In this document: piece by piece, positions 1-8,677 of the stretch
How the letters are laid out: each line of letters opens with the position of its first letter
How positions within the stretch are numbered: the stretch's first letter is position 1
Assembly (NCBI RefSeq): GCF_028330985.1
Contig: NZ_JAQMUE010000105.1
Coordinates: forward strand, 1-64,000
DNA: 64,000 nucleotides
Direction: 5' to 3'
Source of the DNA: Roseofilum reptotaenium CS-1145
GTDB taxonomy: Bacteria; Cyanobacteriota; Cyanobacteriia; Cyanobacteriales; Desertifilaceae
Notes under the pieces: model-generated
Database searches by the model: none
Seen by the model: only the letters and a program-made list of their open reading frames with translations
Told to the model about the DNA's origin: nothing
Translations under genes and position numbers: made by a program

Positions 1-170
1 GTTCCGATGATCCTGGAAGTAATTTTGGTGAACCCGGTTCCGATGGTCCTGGAGGTAATTTTGGTGAACCCGGTTCCGATGATCCTGGAAGTAATTTTGG
101 TGAACCCGGTTCCGATGGTCCTGGAGGTAATTTTGGTGAACCCGGTTTCGATGGTCCTGGAGGAGATCGC
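1..170 (+). repeat. 36-bp in-frame tandem repeat, 72-bp higher-order unit
   Basis: Units begin at about 1 (partial), 36, 72, 108 and 144; the last is degenerate. Each encodes 12 residues of the form S-D-(D/G)-P-G-(S/G)-N-F-G-E-P-G. The D and G versions alternate A-B-A-B, so the 72-bp pair has been duplicated as a block. The array lies in the coding frame of the CHAT gene and continues past the window edge. Confidence 0.9.
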
Positions 171-1610
171 GCTCCTGCTCCAGACCCAGATCCGCAAGAG
201 AGATCGCAACCCCAAGCTGGCCCTGAACCCGCAGAAGACCAACCTGGCCCCCGACAACCTAGTGCTCAGGGAGAAGAAGGCCAGGACGCTGGCCAACCCA
301 GCCCAAATGCTCCTGCCGCTGACCGAGTTGCTCGTGTAGAAGGGTTGAGAGAGGCACGAGCCAATGTGCATACGGAGATAGATGCTGGCTATTTCAATGA
401 TGCGGTGTTATCCATTGATGGATTATTTAGTGATGAATTATCCGTTTATACTGGAGAAGAATATGAAGTTGATGAGAATCTTCAATCTGTCGAAAAATTC
501 CAAGAGCGTCTAGCTGAAATTGAGGAACTGACTGGCAAAACAACTGTGATTTCTTATGTGATCGCTCGACCCGATCAACTGGATTTAATCTTAGTCACTC
601 CGAGAGGAGATTCAATCTACACCAGTGTTCCAGAGGCAAAACGAGAGGAGTTACTCGAAGCGATCCAAAACTTCAGAGGCGAATTGACCAATCCTCGTAA
701 ACGCAATAGCACCAGTTATTTGCCCTATGCACAAAAACTCTATCAATGGTTAATTGCACCCATAGAAGATCAGTTAGAAGAGGTTGGAGCAGATGTTTTA
801 GTCTTCAGTATGGATGTGGGATTGCGATCGCTCCCTGTGGCAGCTCTGCATGATGGCGAACAATTTCTAGTAGAGAAATATAATTTGGGATTAATTCCTT
901 CGCTATTGCTCACCGATACCCGATACCAATCCTTAGAAAATGCCGAAGTCCTAGCCTTTGGAGCCTCTCAGTTTAGTCAACAAGCACCTTTACCCGCAGT
1001 TCCTATCGAGCTGGATACGATCACGAAGGATTTATGGAGAGGCAAATCCTTTTTAAATAACGACTTTACCCTCAATAACTTGATGTCTCAACGCCAGTTT
1101 TCCCCTTCGGCGATCGTGCATTTAGCAACCCATGCTGAATTCAAGCCTGGATCTCCTCAAAATTCTTATATTCAACTGTGGAATGAACAACTGACCTTAG
1201 ATAATTTAAGAACATTAGGATGGGATAATCCCCAAGTTGAACTTTTGGTGTTAAGTGCCTGTCGTACCGCAGTTGGCGATCCATCCGCAGAGTTAGGATT
1301 TGCAGGATTGGCCGTACAAGCGGGGGTGAAAACGGCTGTAGCGAGTCTTTGGTATGTGTCTGATGAGGGAACATTAGCCCTGATGACCCAATTCTATGAT
1401 TACTTGAGGAATGCCCAGCTTAAATCCGATGCTCTCCGAGAGGCACAGCTTGCTATGCTTAGGGGTCAAGTGAGTATTGAAGGAGGACAATTACGGGCCA
1501 CTCGAGGTGGAAATGTTTCTCTACCTTCGGTATTAGCCGATGTGCCAGAGCGACATTTAGCCCATCCCTATTATTGGTCGGGGTTTACGATGATTGGTTC
1601 GCCTTGGTAA
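1..1610 (+). CDS. CHAT domain protein (C-terminal part, 5' end outside window)
   Basis: The reading frame is open from the window edge (codons in phase with base 3), so the gene is cut on the left; about 535 residues are visible. The first 55 or so residues are a Gly/Asp/Pro/Asn-rich repeat, followed by a Pro/Gln/Glu/Asp-rich linker. From about base 345 a folded region leads into a CHAT domain (caspase-like, clan CD). The presumed catalytic His lies in LATHAEF (codon 1131-1133) and the Cys in SACRTA (codon 1260-1262). The GFAGLAVQAG and SLWYVSDE stretches and the terminal PYYWSGF are typical of cyanobacterial CHAT proteins, which often carry N-terminal TPRs or low-complexity arms. Role is unknown: proteolysis in signalling or cell death is only a family inference. 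A repeat-only frame over 7-339 is a shadow of this one. Confidence 0.85.
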   Translation, partial: SDDPGSNFGEPGSDGPGGNFGEPGSDDPGSNFGEPGSDGPGGNFGEPGFDGPGGDRAPAPDPDPQERSQPQAGPEPAEDQPGPRQPSAQGEEGQDAGQPSPNAPAADRVARVEGLREARANVHTEIDAGYFNDAVLSIDGLFSDELSVYTGEEYEVDENLQSVEKFQERLAEIEELTGKTTVISYVIARPDQLDLILVTPRGDSIYTSVPEAKREELLEAIQNFRGELTNPRKRNSTSYLPYAQKLYQWLIAPIEDQLEEVGADVLVFSMDVGLRSLPVAALHDGEQFLVEKYNLGLIPSLLLTDTRYQSLENAEVLAFGASQFSQQAPLPAVPIELDTITKDLWRGKSFLNNDFTLNNLMSQRQFSPSAIVHLATHAEFKPGSPQNSYIQLWNEQLTLDNLRTLGWDNPQVELLVLSACRTAVGDPSAELGFAGLAVQAGVKTAVASLWYVSDEGTLALMTQFYDYLRNAQLKSDALREAQLAMLRGQVSIEGGQLRATRGGNVSLPSVLADVPERHLAHPYYWSGFTMIGSPW

Positions 1611-1681
1611 TTGGAGTATTATATTTGATGGCTGAGGGAATGACACAGAGGTGTTAAAAGTTAGCTTAATCTCGAAAAAAA

Positions 1682-1708
1682 GAGGATAGAATGTGGCATT
1701 CTATCCTC
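1682..1708 (-). terminator. Perfect 12-bp hairpin, terminator-like on the minus strand
   Basis: GAGGATAGAATG (1682-1693) pairs perfectly with CATTCTATCCTC (1697-1708) around a TGG loop. The A-run is on the left side (about 1674-1681), so the hairpin plus T-tract reads as an intrinsic terminator only for leftward transcripts, although both flanking genes run rightward. It may still stop CHAT transcripts without a U-tract, or end an antisense RNA. A related hairpin lies at 13309-13338. Confidence 0.55.
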
Positions 1709-1809
1709 AAAGACAGGAATCTATGTGGGTCATCCATCCCTTTTCCGGTAAAATGGGGTCTCTATTCGTATCTTTCCAGAAGATGACCGTTAGCTGACTG
1801 AGTAAACAG

Positions 1810-2994
1810 ATGTCTGAAGTCTCTAAACCGGCTGGATCGCTAGTGATTATTGGGGGGGCACTCCGGTATAATAACCATGAAGTTTGGCAGCGAATTGTGG
1901 AATTATCCGGGGGAAAAGGGGCTAAAATTGCAGTTTTTCCCACAGCAAGTCGTAATCCTCAAAAGACCAATTATACAGTTAATGCTTTAAATGAACAGGG
2001 TGCAGAGGCGATCGCCATTCCGGTGGCGGTAAAAAATCGTGATGTAGATTACCGAAAAGCCGTTTATGACCCCCAACTGTTAGCTCAAGTTCGTGAATGT
2101 AATGGAGTTTTTTTCACGGGTGGAGATCAGTCCTATATTACCCAAGCTTTGTATGCAGAATCGGGTGGACATACCCCTATGCTCGATGTCATTTGGGAGA
2201 TTTATCGTCAAGGAGGAGTGGTTGCAGGAACCAGTGCGGGAGCAGCGATCATGAGTACTACCATGTTTCGCCATCCTCCTGATATTTTAGATGTGATGAA
2301 ATTTGGGGTTCACTGGGGAAGAGAAATTAATCGAGGGTTAGGCTTTATTGGCCCAGATTTTTTTGTCGATCAGCATTTTTTAGTCCGAGGACGGTTAGGG
2401 CGATCGCTCGTCATTATGCAAACTATTGGTTATAAACTGGGATTTGGTATTGATGAAAATACGGCTCTCGTAGTGCAAAATGATGAAGCCGAAGTCATTG
2501 GCGATCAAGGGGTGCTAGTAATGGATTTATCAGAGGCCTATGATGACCCCAAAATCCCCGAATTCAATCTTGATGGCATTCGACTCAGTTATTTAGGAAA
2601 AGGCGATCGCTACCACTTGCAAACCCAAAAAATAAGCTTAAGCCAAATTAAGTTAAATGGTGATAAAATTGACCCGAACGATCCCTATTTTCAGCCTTAT
2701 ATGAGCGGCGATCGCTTCTACCCCGATTTATTAGCTCATAGCGTCCTTGATGATCTCCTTGCTCACCTTATTGATAGTCAACAACAGGAAGCGATTGCTC
2801 TAGCGTTTAACCCCTTATCCTCAGATCGCAAAGCCTGTCTAGGTTTTAAGTTTACATTTTGGAAAGGACAAGATAGTCTAGGATATTACACGGGTGCATT
2901 GGGCGTAACGAGCTACACAGTTTTAAACATCTATGCTGCGGTAAAACCCATACAGATGAAACCCGTTTTATATGACGAACTGAAGTCACCTTAG
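1810..2994 (+). CDS. cphB: Cyanophycinase (peptidase family S51), C-terminally extended
   Basis: Cyanophycinase cuts cyanophycin (multi-L-arginyl-poly-L-aspartate), the cyanobacterial nitrogen reserve, into beta-Asp-Arg dipeptides. The N-terminal half matches the S51 fold: the glycine-rich IIGGALRYNN start, PTASRNPQ, FFTGGDQ, and the nucleophile elbow GTSAGA with Ser142 (codon 2233-2235). At 394 residues it is longer than typical CphB of about 270-300; the last 110-120 residues form an extra region of unknown role. The stop TAG touches the ATG of urtC with no spacer, so the gene appears to lead a cphB-urtCDE operon. No clear NtcA site (GTA-N8-TAC) was seen upstream. A different S51 peptidase specificity remains possible, but context and the N-terminal sequence favour cyanophycinase. 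Confidence 0.85.
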   Translation: MSEVSKPAGSLVIIGGALRYNNHEVWQRIVELSGGKGAKIAVFPTASRNPQKTNYTVNALNEQGAEAIAIPVAVKNRDVDYRKAVYDPQLLAQVRECNGVFFTGGDQSYITQALYAESGGHTPMLDVIWEIYRQGGVVAGTSAGAAIMSTTMFRHPPDILDVMKFGVHWGREINRGLGFIGPDFFVDQHFLVRGRLGRSLVIMQTIGYKLGFGIDENTALVVQNDEAEVIGDQGVLVMDLSEAYDDPKIPEFNLDGIRLSYLGKGDRYHLQTQKISLSQIKLNGDKIDPNDPYFQPYMSGDRFYPDLLAHSVLDDLLAHLIDSQQQEAIALAFNPLSSDRKACLGFKFTFWKGQDSLGYYTGALGVTSYTVLNIYAAVKPIQMKPVLYDELKSP

Positions 2995-4176
2995 ATGTTA
3001 AAAAGCCCTTTAGAAGTTGGTCGAATTGCTCAACAAAAAAAACGTCGCCAAAACCTGTGGATCGAATTAGGATTGGTCATTGCTATTGCCCTAATCTTAA
3101 TGATCCTCATGCCGTTTATCCTGCCTCCCTTTCGGTTAAACCTATTGGGGCGATTTCTAGCTTTAGCTATTGTTGCTCTCGGTATCGATGTCATTTGGGG
3201 CTTCACGGGACTGTTGAGTTTGGGGCATGGTGTATTTTTTGCCCTGGGAGGTTATGCGATTGCCATGCATATGAAACTACAAATTCCTCCCGACTCCAGT
3301 ATTCAACTGCCCGAATTTATGACTCTCTATGGAGTCACAGAACTTCCCTGGTTTTGGGAACCCTTTGGCCCCTTTCCAATCGCTGCTTTAGCCGTTATCT
3401 TGGTTCCGGCATTATTAGGAGGATTTTTAGGTTATTTAGTCTTCCGAAATCGCATTCGCGGAGTTTACTTTTCTATCCTCACCCAAGCCTCAACCATTGT
3501 ATTCTTCAACTTTTTCAATGGTCAACAAAAACTGATTAATGGAACTAATGGCCTCACCGACTTTAAAACTCTCCTGGGCTTTACTGTCAACGACCCGAAA
3601 ACTCAAGTCGGATTTTATCTGATTACTATTCTCTTTTTAGCCCTAACTTATGCCCTGTGCCGTTGGCTGACAAGCGGTCGCTTCGGTCGTCTCTTAATTG
3701 CTATTCGCGATGATGAAAGTCGAGTGCGTTTTTCTGGTTATAACCCGACCGGTTACAAAGTTCTCGTGTTTGCTATTTCTGCTGGATTAGCTGGATTAGC
3801 TGGGGCCTTATTTACCCTACAAACCGGTATCATTTCTCCCAAAGCGATGGATATTGCTTTCTCAATTGAAATGGTGATCTGGGTTGCTGTGGGAGGAAGA
3901 GCGAGTTTAGTCGGTGCAATTTTAGGGGCGCTTTTGGTTAACTTTGCCCGCAGTGGATTAAGCGAACAATTTCCAGAAATTTGGCTTTTTTTCCAAGGAG
4001 CATTATTCTTAATTGTGGTGATGGTATTGCCTAGTGGGGTTGTGGGGTGGTTGAGAACCGATGGCTGGAATTGGATACAAGCACGTTTGGGCAACACAAC
4101 CGTCGTGACTTATCCCAGTTTAGACCAAGACCCGGAAGTGCAAAGAGAGCGGGAACAGTTTGAAGAAAAATCATGA
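2995..4176 (+). CDS. urtC: Urea ABC transporter permease UrtC
   Basis: This is one of the two membrane permeases of the high-affinity urea importer UrtABCDE (branched-chain amino acid transporter type, LivM-like). The 393-residue protein is strongly hydrophobic, with about ten membrane segments, the GLLSLGHGVFFALGGYAIA stretch typical of LivM/UrtC and the EAA-like loop around SGYNPTGYK. The N-terminus starts with a short basic cytoplasmic stretch (QQKKRRQN). Its ATG follows the cyanophycinase stop directly, and its own end overlaps urtD by 4 bp (ATGA), which argues for translational coupling on both sides. The binding protein urtA and the first permease urtB are not in the window and are not upstream within 3 kb, so the urt genes are split in this genome or lie elsewhere. 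Confidence 0.93.
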   Translation: MLKSPLEVGRIAQQKKRRQNLWIELGLVIAIALILMILMPFILPPFRLNLLGRFLALAIVALGIDVIWGFTGLLSLGHGVFFALGGYAIAMHMKLQIPPDSSIQLPEFMTLYGVTELPWFWEPFGPFPIAALAVILVPALLGGFLGYLVFRNRIRGVYFSILTQASTIVFFNFFNGQQKLINGTNGLTDFKTLLGFTVNDPKTQVGFYLITILFLALTYALCRWLTSGRFGRLLIAIRDDESRVRFSGYNPTGYKVLVFAISAGLAGLAGALFTLQTGIISPKAMDIAFSIEMVIWVAVGGRASLVGAILGALLVNFARSGLSEQFPEIWLFFQGALFLIVVMVLPSGVVGWLRTDGWNWIQARLGNTTVVTYPSLDQDPEVQREREQFEEKS

Positions 4177-4946
4177 GCAACGCTATTCTAGAGATTGAAA
4201 ATTTAACTGTTGATTTTGATGGCTTTAGGGCGCTGAATCAACTTAATTTTAGTATGGAACCCGGGGAACTTCGGGTGATTATTGGTCCGAATGGAGCGGG
4301 AAAAACTACGTTTCTAGATGTGATTACAGGCAAAACTCAGCCCACAACCGGACAAGTTCATTTCAAAGGTCTGAATACTCGCCGTTTAGCTGAACATCAA
4401 ATCGCCCGTTTAGGCATTGGTCGCAAGTTTCAAACCCCACGAGTTTATCTGAATCTCACCCCAAGGGAAAACCTGGAACTAAGCTGTAATCCTAATAAGA
4501 ACGTATTTTCGACGCTCTTGAGTCGTCCTCCAGGGAGCGATCGCCAGCGCCTGAATCACCTGCTCGATATTACCGGACTTTCCCTGAAGGGCGATATTCA
4601 AGCGGCTCTCTTATCCCATGGGGAAAAACAACGCTTAGAAATTGGCATGTTAGTCGCCCAATCCCCCGATCTTTTATTAGTCGATGAACCGGTTGCGGGG
4701 TTAACTGATGAAGAAACGGAACAAACCGGAGATTTATTACTGAGTTTAGCTGAAAGTCACTCTATTATTGTCATTGAGCATGACATGGAATTCGTCCGCC
4801 AAATTGCCCGTAAAGTCACCGTCTTACACCAAGGTTCTGTACTTTGTGAAGGCTCCATAGAAGAGGTGCAAAACGATCCACGGGTGATTGAAGTCTACCT
4901 CGGACAATCAGAATCAGACGATCCGAAGTCAATAGATTCGCTATAA
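4173..4946 (+). CDS. urtD: Urea ABC transporter ATP-binding protein UrtD
   Basis: Cytoplasmic ATPase of the urea importer. It has Walker A GPNGAGKTT (residues 38-46), the unusual signature LLSHGEKQRLEIGM seen in the UrtD/LivG group in place of LSGGQ, Walker B LLLVDEP and the switch His in VIEHDMEFV. Its 257 residues are normal for the family. The start overlaps the last 4 bp of urtC. The short C-terminal tail (about residues 245-257, Asp/Ser-rich) has no recognised role. UrtD pairs with UrtE as a heterodimer that drives urea uptake in nitrogen limitation. Confidence 0.93.
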   Translation: MSNAILEIENLTVDFDGFRALNQLNFSMEPGELRVIIGPNGAGKTTFLDVITGKTQPTTGQVHFKGLNTRRLAEHQIARLGIGRKFQTPRVYLNLTPRENLELSCNPNKNVFSTLLSRPPGSDRQRLNHLLDITGLSLKGDIQAALLSHGEKQRLEIGMLVAQSPDLLLVDEPVAGLTDEETEQTGDLLLSLAESHSIIVIEHDMEFVRQIARKVTVLHQGSVLCEGSIEEVQNDPRVIEVYLGQSESDDPKSIDSL

Positions 4947-5024
4947 AGCAGGACATCACAGATCATAGGCGATCAATCTAGACAGTTTCCCCATTACCCC
5001 TTACCAGCTTGAAGCACTATAATC

Positions 5025-5747
5025 ATGAACCAAGACCTATCCTCCCAACCCATTTTAAAGGTATCTGGCTTGAATGTTTATTATGGAGAAAGTCATATTC
5101 TACGGAATGTGGACTTAGGAGTGAAACCGGGCCAAATGGTCTGTTTAATTGGTCGTAATGGGGTGGGGAAAACGACCCTGCTCAAGACCATTATGGGAGT
5201 GTTAAAACCTCGCAGTGGCGATATTTATCTAGAAAAGCAAAGTATTGTCGGTCTGTCCCGCGATCGCCGCGCTAAACTCGGTATTGGGTATGTGCCCCAA
5301 GGTCGGGAGATTATCCCCAGAGTCACCGTCAAAGAAAACCTGCTCCTAGGTTTGGAGTCTGGACGTGCAGGGAAAAAGAAGGAGATCCCCCCCTATATTT
5401 ACGAGCTATTTCCCGTCCTAGAGAGCATGTTATGGCGCATGGGAGGGGATTTGAGTGGAGGACAACAACAGCAATTGGCGATCGCCCGCGCTCTCATGGG
5501 CCGTCCGCAACTCCTGGTTCTTGATGAACCAACTGAAGGCATTCAACCCTCGATTATCCTCGAAATTGAAGCAGCCGTGCGTAAAATTATTGAAACGACA
5601 GGGATCTCTGTACTCCTGGTTGAACAGCATCTGCACTTTGTCCGTCAAGCTGACTGGTATTACGCCATGCAGAAAGGGGGGATCGTTGCCTCCGGGCCAA
5701 CTGAAGAACTCAGTCAAGATGTGATTCAGGAATTTCTAGCCGTTTAG
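5025..5747 (+). CDS. urtE: Urea ABC transporter ATP-binding protein UrtE
   Basis: Second ATPase of the urea importer (LivF-like). It has Walker A GRNGVGKTT (residues 43-51), YVPQGREI as the Q-loop area, signature LSGGQQQQLAIARAL, Walker B LLVLDEP and LLVEQHLHFV at the switch His. Its 240 residues are typical. It sits 78 bp after urtD in the same direction, so it is very probably the last operon gene. Its TAG stop overlaps by 3 bp the TAA of a tiny convergent reading frame at 5744-5830. Confidence 0.93.
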   Translation: MNQDLSSQPILKVSGLNVYYGESHILRNVDLGVKPGQMVCLIGRNGVGKTTLLKTIMGVLKPRSGDIYLEKQSIVGLSRDRRAKLGIGYVPQGREIIPRVTVKENLLLGLESGRAGKKKEIPPYIYELFPVLESMLWRMGGDLSGGQQQQLAIARALMGRPQLLVLDEPTEGIQPSIILEIEAAVRKIIETTGISVLLVEQHLHFVRQADWYYAMQKGGIVASGPTEELSQDVIQEFLAV

Positions 5748-5830
5748 AGAAACGACCAGACTAAAATGGCGATCGTCACTATAAACGCAATATGATTAAT
5801 CCAATCATCAGAAGTCCAGTCTTTAAACAT
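5744..5830 (-). CDS. Candidate 28-residue single-span membrane peptide
   Basis: On the minus strand an ATG at 5830 opens a 28-codon frame with a polar, acidic N-terminus (MFKDWTSDDW) and one hydrophobic span (IAFIVTIAILVWSFL) at the end, closing with TAA at 5744-5746 against the urtE stop. A perfect TATAAT box lies at 5869-5874 on the same strand, about 38 bp before the ATG. The layout resembles the tiny membrane subunits of cyanobacterial thylakoid complexes, but I do not recognise the sequence. A frame this short can arise by chance; no strong Shine-Dalgarno is seen. Confidence 0.35.
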   Translation of the reverse strand: MFKDWTSDDWINHIAFIVTIAILVWSFL

Positions 5831-5868
5831 AATCAGTCTTCATTTAAGGTCTAGAGTCTACAGCGTAG

Positions 5869-5874
5869 ATTATA
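5869..5874 (-). promoter_or_regulatory. Consensus -10 box (TATAAT) on the minus strand
   Basis: The + strand reads ATTATA at 5869-5874, i.e. a perfect TATAAT on the minus strand. A weak -35-like sequence (CTTATC) is only loosely placed upstream. The only leftward frame it could serve is the 28-codon frame at 5744-5830. Confidence 0.35.
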
Positions 5875-5921
5875 GCGCTCTGTGATAAGTTAGGGAGGAG
5901 ATCCTCTAGCAATAGGCAATA

Positions 5922-5948
5922 GGGAAAATCTGATTTTCCCCTTTTCTT
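5922..5948 (+). terminator. Probable intrinsic terminator after the urt operon
   Basis: GGGAAAA (5922-5928) pairs with TTTTCCC (5934-5940) around TCTGA, followed by CTTTTCTT. It lies about 175 bp after urtE and just before the CYTH gene, so it would insulate the two. Confidence 0.4.
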
Positions 5949-5963
5949 AAACTCCTTAATATT

Positions 5964-6443
5964 ATGGCGATTGAAATTGAACGCAAATTTCTAGTAAATG
6001 GGGAAAGTTGGCGTGGATTAGGTACAGCCACCCACTATCACCAAGGTTATATTCGCACTCAAAATCATCAGACCGTTCGTGTGCGGATTGCTGGCGATCG
6101 CGGCTACTTAACCCTGAAATCCTTAGCCTCTGGGTCTTCTGGCATTCATCGCTTAGAATATGAATATCCAATTCCCTTAGAAGATGCTCAGGAAATGCTA
6201 GAGTATTTGTGCGATCGCCCCCAAATCGACAAAATTCGCTATACCCTAAATTGGGGTGGCATGGTTTGGGAAATTGATGAATTCGCTGGAGAAAATCAAG
6301 GATTAATTCTGGCAGAAGTTGAACTCGCCGATGCCAATCAAGACATTGAATTACCCGAATGGGTCGGTCAAGAAGTTTCCGAAGATCACCGTTATTTTAA
6401 CTCTTATTTAGCGAACCATCCCTATAGTCAATGGAAACCTTAA
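5964..6443 (+). CDS. CYTH domain protein (triphosphate tunnel metalloenzyme)
   Basis: The 159-residue protein opens with EIERKFLV (residues 3-10), the ExExK signature that lines the metal/triphosphate tunnel of CYTH proteins. Alternating Arg/Lys and Glu follow (VRVRIAG, LTLKS, RLEYEY, EIDEFAG, LAEVEL), as expected for an eight-strand tunnel. Bacterial single-domain members are usually inorganic triphosphatases rather than adenylate cyclases, so tripolyphosphate hydrolysis is the likeliest activity, unproven here. It is a lone gene, preceded by a terminator-like hairpin and convergent with the aldo/keto reductase gene. Confidence 0.85.
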   Translation: MAIEIERKFLVNGESWRGLGTATHYHQGYIRTQNHQTVRVRIAGDRGYLTLKSLASGSSGIHRLEYEYPIPLEDAQEMLEYLCDRPQIDKIRYTLNWGGMVWEIDEFAGENQGLILAEVELADANQDIELPEWVGQEVSEDHRYFNSYLANHPYSQWKP

Positions 6444-6549
6444 GGAATACCCTAATATTCCAAGTTTTACCCGACTCGATCGATCAATAGTATGCAAGCG
6501 GAAAAGCCTGAATCTCACTTAGATGTCAAGAGGGCACGATCGCAGTGCA

Positions 6550-7512
6550 TCAAAAAGCCCAGAGAACGGGGTCATATTCTAGGTAATCTGTAACGGTGGA
6601 GCCGATCGCCTCAATCTCCTCTAGTTCTGCCTCAGAAAGCTGTATTTCTGCGGCGATCGCGTTATCTTGCACTTGTTGGACATTGCGAAAACCGGCGATC
6701 GCATGGGTGCGCGGTTGAGCCATGACCCACGCCAGAGCCAGTTGTGCTAAAGTACACGCTTTTTGAGCAGCGATAGGGCGTAATTGTTCTAGGGCCTGTT
6801 GTACTCGTTGGTAGTGATCTCGATTGACAAACAGCTTGTTTTTCGCCCGATGATCGCCAGGAGGAAATTGATGATCCGGACCGAATTTACCCGTGAGTAA
6901 TCCTTGGCAGAGGGGAGAATAGGCAAGAATTGACCAATTCTGCTCGATGCAATAGTTTTGAATTTCCCCTTCAATGGCGCGCCAAAACAGGGAATAGGGG
7001 GGTTGTAAACTGTCAATGGGGCCATATTGCCGTGCTTCTTCCATTTGCGCCACAGAAAAATTAGACACCCCGATCGCCCGAATTTTGCCCTGTTGCTTTA
7101 ACTCGACCATGGCTTGCATCGTTTCGGCGATCGGTACGATCTCACTTCCCCAACTGCCAGAGGGCCAATGCAATTGATACAAATCAATATAATCCGTTTG
7201 TAAATTCCTTAACGACTGCTCGCAGGCCGCGATCGCTGCATCATAGCGAAAATCACTCACCCATAACTTAGTCACAAAAACCATCTGATCTCGCACATCC
7301 CGCAACGCTCTGGCTACCAGACGCTCAGAATCCCCATTCCCATACTCGGATGCCGTATCGACCGTCGTTATTCCCGCCTCGAAACCCGCTCTTAGCCCTT
7401 CAATCAGCTCCTCCTCATCCGTACCGGCCCACATGCCTTTATCCGCTTGCCAAGTCCCCAGAATAATGGGTGTAATCTCAATCTCCGTATTGCCTAAAAC
7501 ATAAGTTTGCAT
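6550..7512 (-). CDS. Aldo/keto reductase
   Basis: A 320-residue NADPH-dependent aldo/keto reductase with the catalytic tetrad visible as Asp52, Tyr57 (DTASEYGNG), Lys82 (FVTKLW) and His115 (YQLHWPS). The IGVSNFS motif and the cofactor-binding C-terminal segment (AIAGFRNVQQV) are present. The substrate cannot be deduced; members of this group reduce various aldehydes. A strong ribosome binding site (AAGGAGGGAG) sits just before the ATG at 7512. It follows rlmN in the same direction with a 92-bp gap, and may be co-transcribed. Confidence 0.9.
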   Translation of the reverse strand: MQTYVLGNTEIEITPIILGTWQADKGMWAGTDEEELIEGLRAGFEAGITTVDTASEYGNGDSERLVARALRDVRDQMVFVTKLWVSDFRYDAAIAACEQSLRNLQTDYIDLYQLHWPSGSWGSEIVPIAETMQAMVELKQQGKIRAIGVSNFSVAQMEEARQYGPIDSLQPPYSLFWRAIEGEIQNYCIEQNWSILAYSPLCQGLLTGKFGPDHQFPPGDHRAKNKLFVNRDHYQRVQQALEQLRPIAAQKACTLAQLALAWVMAQPRTHAIAGFRNVQQVQDNAIAAEIQLSEAELEEIEAIGSTVTDYLEYDPVLWAF

Positions 7513-7604
7513 GATTCTCCCTCCTTCACTAATTTAGAACCGGTTGTTTTCAGCAACTATGTCCTTCATTGTTGTGCTTTAGCGCAGCAACAAACCTAGT
7601 ATTC

Positions 7605-8675
7605 TTAAGCGCGAGAAGCCCTCAATTGCCCACAAGCAGCATCCGCCTCTAAACCCCGCGAATAGCGCACACTCACCGCAATATGGTGCTTCGTCAAAAT
7701 CTCCTGAAACTGCTGAATGCGCTGGCTATTGGGACGCTGATAATCAACTTCACTAATGGGATTGTAAGGAATTAAATTAACATGATTTTGAAATCCCCGT
7801 AGGAGGTGGGCCAATTCCACAGCATGTTGGGGCAAATCGTTCACGCCTCCCAATAAAATATATTCAAACGTAATCCGCCGGCCAGTAAGCTTAACGTACT
7901 CCCGACATTCATCCATTAATTGGGGCAGCGCATATCGCAGAGCGCTGGGAATTAATTTTTCTCTCAACGCTTGATTTGAGGCGTGGAGACTGACGGCGAG
8001 GGTAATTTGCAGTTGAGCTTTGGCGAATTGGCGAATCCGTTTGGCAATACCGACCGTAGAAACAGTCATTTGTCGTTGGCCAATCCCCACATCTTTATTT
8101 AAACAGTGGAGCGATTTTAAGACAGAATCCAAGTTGAGTAGGGGTTCACCCATTCCCATAAAGACAATATGACTGACGCGCCGCCCAAAGTCATTTTGTA
8201 CCGTTAAGACTTGATCGACAATTTCGTGGGATTGGAGATGGCGGACAAATCCCCCTTTACCCGTAGCACAGAAATCGCAACCCATGGCACATCCAACTTG
8301 GGAGGAAACACAGACGGTGAGCCGTTTAGCAGTAGGAATACCGACGGTTTCAAGAATTTCTCCGTCTTGGAGTTGCAGGAGATATTTAATCGTGCCATCG
8401 GGGGCGATCGCCCGATAATGGAGCGTAGAACGACCGATATTAACCTGAGCCATTTCCTGTCGCCAAGCTTGGGGAAATACCGTAATTTCTGGCAGCGATC
8501 GCGCCCCTTTTTGATAAAGCCACTGGTGTAATTGGCGGCCTCGATAGGCAGGTTGCCCGCGATCTTGAACCCAAGTGGTGAGAGACTCTAAGGATTGACC
8601 GAGTAAGGGGGAGTCTAGAACAGGAGATGATATAACTGGAGAATTGATATTAGATGCTTTCGGGGAAAGAGACAT
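7605..8675 (-). CDS. rlmN: 23S rRNA (adenine-2503-C2) methyltransferase RlmN
   Basis: Radical SAM enzyme that methylates A2503 of 23S rRNA (and A37 of some tRNAs in studied bacteria). The 356-residue protein has the CxxxCxxC cluster motif CAMGCDFC (Cys129, 133, 136), the [10 protein letters not shown] segment, and the conserved C-terminal Cys348 in AACGQLR that forms the protein-RNA adduct. The N-terminus carries about 25 extra Ser/Pro-rich residues. It is divergent from lgt: its ATG (8673-8675 on the minus strand) lies 2 bp from the preferred lgt ATG, so the two must share a promoter area that overlaps the coding starts. Confidence 0.95.
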   Translation of the reverse strand: MSLSPKASNINSPVISSPVLDSPLLGQSLESLTTWVQDRGQPAYRGRQLHQWLYQKGARSLPEITVFPQAWRQEMAQVNIGRSTLHYRAIAPDGTIKYLLQLQDGEILETVGIPTAKRLTVCVSSQVGCAMGCDFCATGKGGFVRHLQSHEIVDQVLTVQNDFGRRVSHIVFMGMGEPLLNLDSVLKSLHCLNKDVGIGQRQMTVSTVGIAKRIRQFAKAQLQITLAVSLHASNQALREKLIPSALRYALPQLMDECREYVKLTGRRITFEYILLGGVNDLPQHAVELAHLLRGFQNHVNLIPYNPISEVDYQRPNSQRIQQFQEILTKHHIAVSVRYSRGLEADAACGQLRASRA

Positions 8676-8677
8676 TG

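Noticed and set aside
7-339. 110-codon repetitive frame (EVILVNPVPM units)
   Set aside because: It is the other-frame reading of the 36-bp repeat. The frame in phase with base 3 runs without stop into the CHAT protein and explains the DNA.
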